Shown: positions 1 to 8,375, counted from the first letter of the stretch. The stretch is DNA of 13,972 nt from Rhodanobacteraceae bacterium (GCA_025924775.1 JAICHS010000036.1:1-13972), one strand, 5' to 3'. Made by a program: numbers and translations. The notes: generated from the letters alone by a model not told the origin.

Positions 1-18
1 GTCCCCTCTTGGGCACCA
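1..18 (+). tRNA. 3' end of a tRNA-Leu, cut by the left edge
   Basis: The first 18 bases read as the 3' strand of a T stem (CCCCT at 3-7), the 3' strand of an acceptor stem (CTTGGGC at 8-14), and the encoded ACCA end (15-18). A 3' strand of CTTGGGC predicts a GCCCAAG 5' end, which is what I recall for leucine tRNAs of Xanthomonadales. Related genomes commonly have a tRNA-Leu between secG and nuoA, so the position fits. The amino-acid assignment is inferred from these two points, because the anticodon lies outside the window. Confidence 0.75.
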
Positions 19-39
19 GGTTTTTCCGACTATATTCAA

Positions 40-60
40 CCCCGCTTCGGCGGGGTTTTT
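40..60 (+). terminator. Rho-independent terminator of the tRNA transcript
   Basis: A perfect 6-bp stem, CCCCGC (40-45) with GCGGGG (50-55), closes a TTCG tetraloop and is followed by five T residues (56-60). It lies 21 bases after the tRNA 3' end. It should end the tRNA transcript, so the nuo genes downstream would need their own promoter. Confidence 0.85.
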
Positions 61-148
61 GTTGCGCCGACGCCGGCTTGAGCCGCCAAAGCGCGGCATT
101 CGATTTGCCGGGTACCGCGACACACAGGAAGATTGCGGGCCTCGCGTC

Positions 149-808
149 CGGTTCGTCGCGACGCTGACGCAGGTGATGGGTGTGGCGCCGACGTCCGAGG
201 ACATGTTGACCTGCATCCACGCCGTCCTGTACGCGCCGTCGTACCGCCGCCGCTACGGCGATTTCCTGAAGCGCGATTTCCCGCGCGTGCCGTTGACCAC
301 GAATCGGGAACGGTTCGCGAAATTCATCGCGATCGACCACGAGCTGATCGCGCTGCACACCATGCAACAGACGTTGCCGCGCATCACCGGCTACCCGGTC
401 GCGGGCAGCAACGAGGTGGTGAAGGTGTGATTCACGCTCCCCTCTCCCGGCGGGAGAGGGGTTGGGGGTGAGGGTACGAATACGCGCAAGGCATCGACCT
501 CGCGTGGGGCCGAACCCTCATCCGGCGCTGCGCACCACCTTCCCCCGGAGGGGGAAGGGAAAAACACGGGCCGCGTCCGGATCAACCCCGCGCAGTATTT
601 CGACGGCGTGCCGGAAGCGGTGCGGGACACGCATATCGGCGGTTACCGCGTGGCCGAAAAGTGGTTGAAGGACCGCAAGGGACGGCAACTGACGTTCGAT
701 GACATCGAGCATTACCAGCGCGTGGTGGCGGCGCTGGCTCGCACGCTGGCGTTGCAGGCCGATCTTGACGCGGCCGTCACGTCCGTGGGTGGCCGGCCAC
801 TGTCTTGA
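149..808 (+). pseudogene. Remnant of the C-terminal region of a type ISP restriction-modification enzyme
   Basis: Two blocks in the same reading frame match, from memory, the C-terminal specificity region of large type ISP (LLaBIII-like) restriction-modification proteins. Block one (about 149-427) reads TSEDMLTCIHAVLYAPSYRR followed by YGDFLKRDFPRVPLT. Block two (about 569-808) contains RINPAQYFDGVPEAV, HIGGYRVAEKWLKDRKGR and FDDIEHYQRVVAAL. The helicase and methyltransferase domains of the intact protein, which is over 1000 residues, are missing. A TGA at 428-430 and a REP pair at about 435-560 separate the blocks. The frame can be opened as far as a TTG at 59, but that lies in the terminator T-run and is not a credible start. 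It is a dead fragment, probably left by a lost island beside the tRNA. The left boundary is approximate. Confidence 0.7.
435..560. repeat. Pair of inverted REP palindromes (REPIN-like) inside the restriction-enzyme remnant
   Basis: The left palindrome (439-461) has a perfect 10-bp stem, CCCCTCTCCC with GGGAGAGGGG, and a GGC loop. It is followed by GTTGGGGGTGAGGG (461-474). The right unit runs in the opposite orientation: ACCCTCATCC (514-523), then a 9-bp hairpin CCTTCCCCC/GGGGGAAGG (538-558) with a GGA loop. TGAGGGT at 469-475 and ACCCTCA at 514-520 are exact inverted copies. GGGAGAGGGG-TTGGGG-TGAGGG repeats are widespread REP sequences in Xanthomonadales and other Proteobacteria, and are thought to be mobilised by RAYT transposases. 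No transposase gene is present here. Confidence 0.8.
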
Positions 809-826
809 TGAAAAAGCGCGTGCGCA

Positions 827-855
827 TTGCCACTCGCGCCGGTGCATGCGAAAAT
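827..855 (+). promoter_or_regulatory. Putative sigma70 promoter for the nuo operon
   Basis: TTGCCA (827-832, 5 of 6 matches to the -35 consensus) is separated by 17 bases from GAAAAT (850-855, 4 of 6 matches to the -10 consensus). An extended -10 TG stands at 847-848. Transcription would start near 861-863, about 20 bases before the nuoA ATG. It lies between the end of the remnant gene and nuoA, downstream of the tRNA terminator, where an operon promoter is needed. This is pattern matching only; a promoter further upstream is not excluded. Confidence 0.4.
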
Positions 856-881
856 TGCAAGGCTCAAGCGGACCCGACGGC

Positions 882-1238
882 ATGCTCACTGGTTACTGGC
901 CAATCCTGTTGTTCCTCATCGTCGCCGGTGGTATCGGCGTTGCCCTGATCGTACTTGGCTGGCTGGCCGGGCCGCGCCGCCCCAGCGCTGAAAAGTATTC
1001 GCCGTACGAATGCGGGTTCGAGGCGTTCGAAGGCACGCGCACGAAGTTCGACGTGCGCTATTACCTCATCGCGATCCTGTTCATCCTGTTCGACCTGGAA
1101 ATCGCGTTCCTGTTTCCGTGGGCGACGGTGTTCTCGAAGATCGGCATCATCGCGCTGATCGAAATGTTCACGTTCCTGCTGCTGCTGGTCGTGGGCTACA
1201 TCTACGTGTGGAAGAAAGGGGCGCTCGAATGGGACTGA
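882..1238 (+). CDS. nuoA: NADH-quinone oxidoreductase subunit A
   Basis: A 118-residue membrane subunit of complex I, located where the peripheral arm meets the membrane arm near the quinone entry. Three transmembrane helices are visible, at about 7-29, 60-80 and 88-110. The loop after the first helix carries the family motif KYSPYECGFEAF, with the conserved Cys-44 that marks the conformationally mobile quinone-site loop. Helix two contains FDLEIAFLFPW, with the conserved acidic residues Asp-71 and Glu-73. The ATG at 882 gives the usual family length; the frame stays open further upstream, but that sequence is Arg/Trp-rich and unlike NuoA. No strong Shine-Dalgarno is visible. It is the first gene of the operon, followed by a 154-base spacer before nuoB. 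Confidence 0.96.
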   Translation: MLTGYWPILLFLIVAGGIGVALIVLGWLAGPRRPSAEKYSPYECGFEAFEGTRTKFDVRYYLIAILFILFDLEIAFLFPWATVFSKIGIIALIEMFTFLLLLVVGYIYVWKKGALEWD

Positions 1239-1247
1239 CCACTCAGT

Positions 1248-1361
1248 GTGCAAAACCGGGCCGCCTGCCGCGGTTTGCACGCAAACGGCCGCGGCCAAGC
1301 CGCGTCACGTTTGCCGCTGCGGGCGCCTGCGCGCCCACGCGTCGGCACATCCCTGTGCCGA
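1248..1361. repeat. Cluster of hairpins in the nuoA-nuoB spacer
   Basis: The 154-base spacer is packed with inverted repeats. GTGCAAAACC (1248-1257) faces GGTTTGCAC (1272-1280). GCAAACG (1281-1287) faces CGTTTGC (1308-1314) and encloses CGCGGC-CAA-GCCGCG (1290-1304). GTTTGC (1273-1278) can instead pair with the adjacent GCAAAC (1281-1286). Two further simple hairpins follow: GGGCGC-CTGC-GCGCCC (1321-1336) and TCGGCACA-TCCC-TGTGCCGA (1342-1361, 8-bp stem). The 12-mer GCGCCTGCGCGC (1323-1334) recurs exactly in the nuoE-nuoF spacer. No coding frame or T-run terminator is seen. It looks like a mosaic of REP-type palindromes that could slow, process or protect the transcript. Confidence 0.7.
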
Positions 1362-1392
1362 TGTCCCTGAATTCCGTTGAGGCCTGAACCGT

Positions 1393-1947
1393 ATGGGACT
1401 CTTTCAAACCATCGACAAGTCGATGCACAACCCGGTTCCGATCGGGAAGGTGGACGACATCCTGCGCCCGGAAGCCGACAATCCGGTGATGCAGCGTGGC
1501 TTCGGCGTCACCACGGTGGACGCGCTGTTCAACTGGGCGCGCACCGGTTCGATGTGGCCGATGACGTTCGGGCTGGCGTGCTGCGCAGTGGAGATGATGC
1601 ACGCAGGCGCATCGCGCCTGGACCTCGACCGTTACGGCGTGATTTTCCGCCCCAGCCCGCGCCAGAGCGACGTGATGATCGTCGCCGGCACGCTGGTCAA
1701 CAAGATGGCGCCGGCGCTGCGCAAGGTCTACGACCAGATGCCCGAACCCAAATGGGTGATCTCGATGGGGTCGTGCGCCAACGGCGGCGGCTACTACCAC
1801 TATTCGTATGCAGTGGTGCGTGGCTGCGACCGCATCGTGCCGGTCGACATCTACGTGCCGGGTTGTCCGCCGACCGCCGAGGCGCTGGTTTACGGGATTC
1901 TGCAGTTGCAGAAAAAGATCCGCCGCACCAACTCGATCGCGCGTTGA
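1393..1947 (+). CDS. nuoB: NADH-quinone oxidoreductase subunit B (N2 cluster subunit)
   Basis: A 184-residue peripheral subunit that holds the terminal [4Fe-4S] cluster N2, the direct electron donor to quinone at the interface with NuoD. The four ligands are in place: tandem Cys-63/Cys-64 in MTFGLACCAVEMM, Cys-128 in SMGSCANGGG, and Cys-158 in YVPGCPPTAEAL. The conserved RPSPRQSDVMIVAGT segment (86-100) is also present. Length and ends match separate bacterial NuoB proteins. The ATG at 1393 has a GAGG (1379-1382) ten bases upstream. The next gene starts 4 bases after its stop, so nuoB, nuoC and nuoD form a tightly packed block. Confidence 0.97.
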   Translation: MGLFQTIDKSMHNPVPIGKVDDILRPEADNPVMQRGFGVTTVDALFNWARTGSMWPMTFGLACCAVEMMHAGASRLDLDRYGVIFRPSPRQSDVMIVAGTLVNKMAPALRKVYDQMPEPKWVISMGSCANGGGYYHYSYAVVRGCDRIVPVDIYVPGCPPTAEALVYGILQLQKKIRRTNSIAR

Positions 1948-1951
1948 CGCC

Positions 1952-2692
1952 ATGAGCCAGACCACCCCCGAACAACTGGCCGACCTGCTGCGTTCGCATT
2001 TCGGCGATGCCATCGGCAACGTCCGCGTGACCCACGCACAGGCGACGCTCGAAGTCACCGCAGGCAATCTGGTGAAGGTGTGCACGGCGCTGCGCGACGA
2101 ACCCGATTTTCATTTCGAGCAACTGACCGACCTGTGCGGCGTGGACTTCCTGGGGTTCGGCGAGGCCGAGATCCCGCAGTCCGATACCGCGACCTCGCAG
2201 GGTTTCGGGCGCGGCGTCACGGGCACCACGGCGCCCGGCCGTTTCGACTGGGGCAACCGCCCGCTGCATCCGCAGTTCCTGCGCCGCTTTGCCGCGACCG
2301 TGCACCTGTTGTCGTTCGAGCACAACGTGCGCCTGCGCGTGCGCTGTTTCGCGCCGGAGGACGCGCTGCCGGTCGTCCCGACGCTCACCGGTGTCTGGCC
2401 GTCGGCCGACTGGTACGAGCGCGAAGCGTTCGACCTGTTCGGCATCGTGTTCGAGGGCCATCCCGACCTGCGTCGCCTGCTGACCGACTATGGCTTCGTG
2501 GGGCACCCGTTCCGCAAGGATTTCCCGCTGATCGGCAATGTCGAGGTGCGCTACGACCCCGAGGCCAGGCGTGTGGTGTACGAGCCCGTCACCTCGGTGA
2601 CGTCGCGCCTGACCGTCGCGCGCGTGGTGCGCGAGGATTCGCGCTGGCAATCGGCCCAATCCGAAGCCGCCGACGACTGGAAGGACAACTGA
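1952..2692 (+). CDS. nuoC: NADH-quinone oxidoreductase subunit C (30 kDa)
   Basis: A 246-residue peripheral subunit without cofactors that packs against NuoD and NuoB; it is fused to NuoD in E. coli but separate here. The signature is clear: WPSADWYEREAFDLFGIVF (149-167), then GHPDLRRLLTDYGFVGHPFR (169-188) and KDFPL. The N-terminal half (about 10-65) has the usual alpha/beta fold region ending in LCGVDFLGFG. Residues about 70-112 form an extra Gly- and Thr-rich loop (SQGFGRGVTG, APGRFDWG) that short NuoC proteins lack; I recall similar loops in Xanthomonas. The ATG at 1952 lies 4 bases after the nuoB stop. Its upstream region has little Shine-Dalgarno character, so coupling to nuoB translation is likely. 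Confidence 0.96.
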   Translation: MSQTTPEQLADLLRSHFGDAIGNVRVTHAQATLEVTAGNLVKVCTALRDEPDFHFEQLTDLCGVDFLGFGEAEIPQSDTATSQGFGRGVTGTTAPGRFDWGNRPLHPQFLRRFAATVHLLSFEHNVRLRVRCFAPEDALPVVPTLTGVWPSADWYEREAFDLFGIVFEGHPDLRRLLTDYGFVGHPFRKDFPLIGNVEVRYDPEARRVVYEPVTSVTSRLTVARVVREDSRWQSAQSEAADDWKDN

Positions 2693-2693
2693 A

Positions 2694-3965
2694 ATGGCCG
2701 ACCAAGACCAAGCCGGCGAAATCCGCAGCTACACCATGAACTTCGGCCCGCAGCACCCGGCCGCGCACGGCGTGCTGCGCCTGGTGATGGAGATGGAGGG
2801 CGAAACCATCATCCGCATCGACCCGCACATCGGGCTGCTGCACCGCGGCACCGAGAAGCTGGCCGAGTCCAAGCCGTTCAACCATTCGATCGGCTACATG
2901 GACCGGCTGGACTACGTGTCGATGATGTGCAACGAGCACGCCTACGTGCGTGCGATCGAGCAGTTGATCGGGGTGGAGGCGCCCGAGCGCGCGCAGTGGA
3001 TCCGCACCCTGTTCGACGAGGTCACGCGCATCCTCAACCATTTGATGTGGATCGGCTCCAATGCGCTCGACCTGGGCGCGATGGCGGTGTTCCTGTACGC
3101 GTTCCGCGAACGCGAGGAACTGATGGATGCGTACGAATGCGTATCGGGCACGCGCATGCACGCCACCTACTACCGGCCCGGCGGCGTGTACCGCGACCTG
3201 CCCGGCAAGATGATCCAGTACAAGGAATCGCCTTGGCACAAGGGCAAGGACCTGGCGCGCATGAACGCGTGGCGCGAGGGTTCGCTGCTGGATTTCCTGG
3301 ATGCGTTCTCGGAAGACTTCCAGCACAAGGTCGACGAATACGAAGAACTGCTGACGGAAAACCGCATCTGGAAGCAGCGCACCGTCGACATCGGCATCGT
3401 CAGTCCGGAACAGGCGATGGCGCTGGGCATGTCGGGCCCGATGCTGCGCGCTTCCGGCATCGAGTGGGACCTGCGCAAGAAGCAGCCGTACGCCAAATAC
3501 GCGGAAGTCGATTTCGACATCCCGGTTGGCACCCACGGTGATTGCTACGACCGCTACCTGGTGCGCATGGCCGAGATGCGCCAGTCGGCATTGATCATCC
3601 GCCAGTGCGTGGACTGGCTGAAGAAGCATCCCGGTCCGGTGATGGTAGACAACTACAAGGTCGCGCCACCCAAGCGCGAAGACATGAAGGAATCGATGGA
3701 GGCGCTGATCCATTGGTTCAAGCTGTTCACGGAAGGCTACAGCGTGCCCGCCGGGGAAACCTACGCCGCGGTCGAGGCGCCCAAGGGCGAGTTCGGCTGC
3801 TACCTGGTTTCCGACGGCGCCAACAAACCGTTCCGCGTGCACCTGCGCGCGCCGGGGTTTGCCCACCTGTCGTCGATCAACGAAACCACCAAGGGCCACA
3901 TGCTGCCCGACGTGGTCGCGATGATCGGCACCTACGACTTGGTGTTCGGGGAAGTCGATCGATGA
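2694..3965 (+). CDS. nuoD: NADH-quinone oxidoreductase subunit D (49 kDa)
   Basis: A 423-residue peripheral subunit that forms most of the quinone-binding cavity next to cluster N2 and is related to the large subunit of [NiFe] hydrogenases. NFGPQHPAAHGVLRLVMEM (16-34) supplies His-21, and MDRLDYVSMMCNEHAY (69-84) supplies Tyr-74; these correspond to the His/Tyr pair that binds the quinone head group. The protein ends with the typical TYDLVFGEVDR, so it is complete. The ATG lies one base after the nuoC stop, with AAGGA at 2681-2685 as ribosome binding site. Its stop codon lies directly before a large palindromic element, and TGAAAACCG (3963-3971), which contains the stop, is repeated in tandem at 3972-3980. 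Confidence 0.97.
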   Translation: MADQDQAGEIRSYTMNFGPQHPAAHGVLRLVMEMEGETIIRIDPHIGLLHRGTEKLAESKPFNHSIGYMDRLDYVSMMCNEHAYVRAIEQLIGVEAPERAQWIRTLFDEVTRILNHLMWIGSNALDLGAMAVFLYAFREREELMDAYECVSGTRMHATYYRPGGVYRDLPGKMIQYKESPWHKGKDLARMNAWREGSLLDFLDAFSEDFQHKVDEYEELLTENRIWKQRTVDIGIVSPEQAMALGMSGPMLRASGIEWDLRKKQPYAKYAEVDFDIPVGTHGDCYDRYLVRMAEMRQSALIIRQCVDWLKKHPGPVMVDNYKVAPPKREDMKESMEALIHWFKLFTEGYSVPAGETYAAVEAPKGEFGCYLVSDGANKPFRVHLRAPGFAHLSSINETTKGHMLPDVVAMIGTYDLVFGEVDR

Positions 3966-3972
3966 AAACCGT

Positions 3973-4060
3973 GAAAACCGGGGTCAGAGTGCATTTTTGT
4001 GGTGTATCGCGACGGGCGGCGTGGTTCTGTGCACGAAAGTGCACTCTGACCCCGGTTTTC
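3973..4060. repeat. Perfect 21-bp inverted repeat between nuoD and nuoE, MITE-like
   Basis: The left arm at 3973-3993 (GAAAACCGGGGTCAGAG, then TGCA) and the right arm at 4040-4060 are exact reverse complements over 21 bases. The symmetry continues imperfectly inward: TTTTTG at 3994-3999 faces CGAAAG at 4034-4039. About 46 bases separate the perfect arms. GGGGTCAGAGTGCA motifs are, as I recall, common beside IS200/REP-associated tyrosine transposase genes in Xanthomonadales and related bacteria. No transposase is encoded here, so this is most likely a small non-autonomous element. In the mRNA it would form a very stable stem ending 8 bases before the nuoE ribosome binding site. Confidence 0.85.
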
Positions 4061-4080
4061 CTTCCCGCGGAGGGGCGGTC

Positions 4081-4608
4081 ATGAAAGCCACCAACAACTA
4101 CGAAAAGGCCAAGGACGTCGACCCGTTGGTCGCGCTGACGGACGCCACGCGCGCGCGCATCGACCATTGGGTCGCCAAGTTTCCGCCGGACCGCAAGCGC
4201 TCCGCCGTGATCCAGGCGCTGATCGCCGCGCAGGAGCAGAACCAGGGCTACCTGACCGACGAGCTGACCACGGCGGTGGCCAAGTACCTCGACATCAAGC
4301 CGGTGTGGGCCTATGAGGTCGCGTCGTTCTACTCGATGCTCAACACCCAGCCGGTCGGCCGCCACGAGGTGTCGGTGTGCACCAACATCTCGTGCTGGTT
4401 GAATGGCGCCGACGGCATCGTGGCGCACTGCGAGCATAAGCTGGGCGTGAAGCTGGGCGAATCGACGCCCGATGGGCGGGTGTTTCTGAAAAAGGAAGAG
4501 GAGTGCCTGGCTGCGTGCTGCCATGCGCCGATCATGCAGGTGGACGGCCACTACCACGAGCACCTGACGCCCGAGAAGGTCGACGAGATCCTCGACGGAT
4601 TGAAGTAG
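4081..4608 (+). CDS. nuoE: NADH-quinone oxidoreductase subunit E (24 kDa)
   Basis: A 175-residue thioredoxin-like subunit of the NADH-oxidising module, holding the off-path [2Fe-2S] cluster N1a beside the FMN of NuoF. The four ligands are Cys-100 and Cys-105 in CTNISCWL, and Cys-142 and Cys-146 in EECLAACCHAP. The helical N-terminal part (about 22-90) includes AAQEQNQGYL and YEVASFYSML, as in other NuoE proteins. The ATG at 4081 is preferred because GGAGGGG (4069-4075) stands 5 bases upstream; longer frames to 3997 would translate the inverted repeat. The TAG stop (4606-4608) is part of the left arm of the next palindromic element. Confidence 0.97.
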   Translation: MKATNNYEKAKDVDPLVALTDATRARIDHWVAKFPPDRKRSAVIQALIAAQEQNQGYLTDELTTAVAKYLDIKPVWAYEVASFYSMLNTQPVGRHEVSVCTNISCWLNGADGIVAHCEHKLGVKLGESTPDGRVFLKKEEECLAACCHAPIMQVDGHYHEHLTPEKVDEILDGLK

Positions 4609-4654
4609 GAGCGCGCCTGCGCGCGACGGGGGTCGCCTGCAGGCAGGCTCCTAC
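4605..4654. repeat. REP pair between nuoE and nuoF that includes the nuoE stop codon
   Basis: GTAGGAGC (4605-4612) and GCTCCTAC (4647-4654) form the outer arms. Each half is its own small hairpin: GCGCG-CCTG-CGCGC (4611-4624) on the left, and GCCT/AGGC (4635-4638 with 4645-4648) on the right, the latter containing the palindrome GCCTGCAGGC. The two 23-base halves are inverted copies with 19 matches, and the four differences preserve pairing within each half. GTAGGAGCGCGCCTGCGCGCGA-type repeats are a familiar dispersed family in Xanthomonadales and pseudomonads. The TAG stop of nuoE lies in the left arm. Confidence 0.8.
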
Positions 4655-4668
4655 ACGAGAGAACAGAT

Positions 4669-5978
<1,310 letters not shown>

Positions 5979-5982
<4 letters not shown>

Positions 5983-8375
5983 GCGCGCAACCGAAAGACA
6001 CCAAGGCCGCGGTTCCGATGGTCGAGTTCGAGATCGACGGTCACCCGGTCACGGCGCCCAAGGGCTCGATGATCATCCAGGCGGCCGACGCCGCCGGCAT
6101 CCCGATTCCGCGCTTCTGCTACCACAAGAAGCTACCGATCGCCGCGGTGTGCCGGCAGTGCATGGTGGAAGTCGAGATGGGCGGCCGCAAGATGCCGAAG
6201 CCGCAGGTGGCGTGCGCCACCCCGATTGCGCCGGGTATGAAGGTATTCACCAAGACGCCGACGGCCGTCCACGCGCAGCAGAACGCACTGGAGTTCGTGC
6301 TGATCAACCATCCGCTCGACTGCCCGATCTGCGACCAGGGCGGCGAGTGCGAGCTGCAGGATCTCACGATGGGCTTTGGCCGCTCGCTGTCGCGCTTCAC
6401 CGAGCGCAAGCGCACCGTGACTGACGAGAACGTCGGGCCGCTGGTTGCGACCGAGATGACCCGCTGCATCCACTGCACGCGCTGTGTCAGGTTCCTGGGC
6501 GAGGTTGCGGGCAGCTACGAATTCGGCGACTTCGACCGCGGCGACCGCCACGTGATCGGCACCTGGATCGGGCGCGGCATCGGTTCGGAGTTGTCCGGCA
6601 ACGTGATCGACGTGTGCCCGGTCGGGGCGCTCACCGACAAGGTGTTCCAGTTCAAGGCGCGCGCGTGGGAACTGATCGCCCGCCCGTCCATCGGCTACCA
6701 CGATGCGCTGGGTTCCAACCTGTGGCTGCACACCAAGCGCGGCCAGGTGCTGCGGGCGGTGCCACGCGACAACGAGTCCGTCAACGAATGCTGGCTGGCC
6801 GATCGCGACCGTTACAGCCACGAGGGCCTGTACGCCGAAGACCGCGCGACCAAGCCGATGATCCGCAGGGGCGCAGAACTGGTCGAGGTTGAATGGGACG
6901 AGGCCATCGCGTTCGTGGCCGAGGGCCTGAAGCAGGCCGGCAACGACGTGGCCGCGCTGGTCGCGCCGATGACCTCGTGCGAGGAGGGCGCGTTGCTGGG
7001 CCAGCTGGTGCGCGGGCTCGGCGGCGAGCGCATCGACCACCGTCTGCGGGTGCAGGATTTCAGCGATGGCGGCCCGGCCGGCGACGTGTTCGAGATGCCG
7101 GTCGAGGACGTGGCCGAGATCCGCGCCGGCCTGCTGGTCGGCAGCTTCACGCGCTTCGAGATGCCGCTGCTGAACCAGCGTCTGCGCCGCGCCACCCGCC
7201 ACGATTCACGCCAGCCACACATCGCCAACATCGCCAACTACGACATTTCCGACGTGGATGGCGCGAAGATCTTTGCACTCAATCCTGCGCACTTCGACTT
7301 CAAGTTCGATCTTGCGGGCGAGCACGTCGTCGCGCCGCAGGACCTGGCCGATGCCTTGTTGCGCCTAGCCAAGGCCGCGGGCGTGCACAGTGACGACCCC
7401 GAGCTTGCCAAGGCCGTGGCCGCAGCCGATGACCACACCGAAGCCAAGGCCTGGGTCGAGGCGTTGCGCGCGGCCTCACCATCGGTGGTGATCCTGGGCG
7501 ATGCCGCCACCCAGCATCCGCAGGCGGGGTGGTTGCGTGCGTTGGCGCGCGGTATCGCGAAGGCGACGGGCAGCGCGTTCAACGAACTGCCGTCTGGCGC
7601 CAATGCCGTGGGCCTGGCGCGTACGGGCGTGCAATCGGCCGGCGGTGCCAAGGCCATCCTGGAGCATGCGCCGAAGGCGTTGATCACCTGGCAGACAGGT
7701 TCGCAGGACACCTTTGCGCCCGCGGCCTACGACGCCGCGCGCGCGGCGTCGGGGTTTTACGTGTACGCCGGCGCGTTTGCCTGCGAGGGCGTCCGGCGCA
7801 CGGCCGCCGCGGTGTTGCCGCTGGGGTTGCCGCCGGAGATCGACGGCACCTACATCAACGTTGACGGGCTCGCGCAGATGATCGCGGCGGGTGCGGCGTT
7901 GCCGGGTGAAGCGCGCCCGGGCTGGAAGGTGTTGCGGGCACTCGGCGCTGCGTTGGGTATCGCCGGGTTCGACTTCATCGACATAGCGGATGTGCACCAG
8001 CGCATCGCGGCCCACCTGGCACATCCCGCAGCTGTACCCGCGGGCGCGCTGGCGCCGCGGGCCACGCCCGCCGCGGGCGCAACGACGCGCCTCGGTACCG
8101 TCGGCATCTATCGCACCGATGCGGTGGTTCGCCGCGCCAAGGCGTTGCAGGCGCACACGCTCAACCGTGCGCCGGCGCTGCGCCTGGGTGCCGACGCCGC
8201 GCACGCGCTGGGTGTGGTCGATGGCGGCAAGGCCGACGTCGATGGCACGCTGTTGCCGGTGGTCATCGACGCGGCGGTGCCCGCAGGCTGCGCGTGGGTC
8301 GAGGCCGGGTTCAAGGAAACCGGCTCGCTGCCGCCGCACGGCGCGGTCCTTACCATCAAGGCGGTGGCCGCATGA
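5979..8375 (+). CDS. nuoG: NADH-quinone oxidoreductase subunit G (75 kDa, without N7)
   Basis: A 798-residue iron-sulfur subunit that carries electrons from NuoF towards NuoI. The N-terminal ferredoxin domain holds [2Fe-2S] N1b (Cys-47, Cys-58, Cys-61, Cys-79). N5 uses His-111 with Cys-115, Cys-118 and Cys-124 in HPLDCPICDQGGECELQD. N4 uses Cys-163, Cys-166 and Cys-169 in CIHCTRCVRFLGE, and Cys-213 in DVCPVGALTDK. The molybdopterin-oxidoreductase-like domain follows, but the N7 cysteine motif of E. coli-type NuoG is replaced by PSIGYHDALGSN (236-247), as in mitochondrial-type proteins. The C-terminal third is Ala-rich and less conserved. The ATG overlaps the nuoF stop, with an AAGG ribosome binding site at 5968-5971; the gene's own stop overlaps nuoH in ATGA. 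Confidence 0.96.

Noticed and set aside
59..430. A complete 123-residue gene starting at TTG 59
   Set aside because: The start lies in the T-run of the tRNA terminator and has no ribosome binding site. The C-terminal half is a fragment of a much larger enzyme that continues in frame beyond the stop.
391..668. Short frames on both strands across the REP pair
   Set aside because: They are made mainly of palindromic repeat sequence, giving Pro/Arg/Gly-rich peptides without homology.
2589..3899. Long minus-strand frame opposite nuoD (436 codons), and similar ones opposite nuoF, nuoG, nuoH and nuoM
   Set aside because: Same reason: low-complexity antisense frames over conserved genes, with no recognisable domains.
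3542..4084. Frame running from inside nuoD across the inverted repeat into nuoE
   Set aside because: It is out of frame with both genes, and its product is Arg-rich noise plus translated repeat.
435..4654. Possible CRISPR array or tandem repeat array
   Set aside because: The palindromes are single or paired, of different families, and far apart. There are no regularly spaced direct repeats or spacers.
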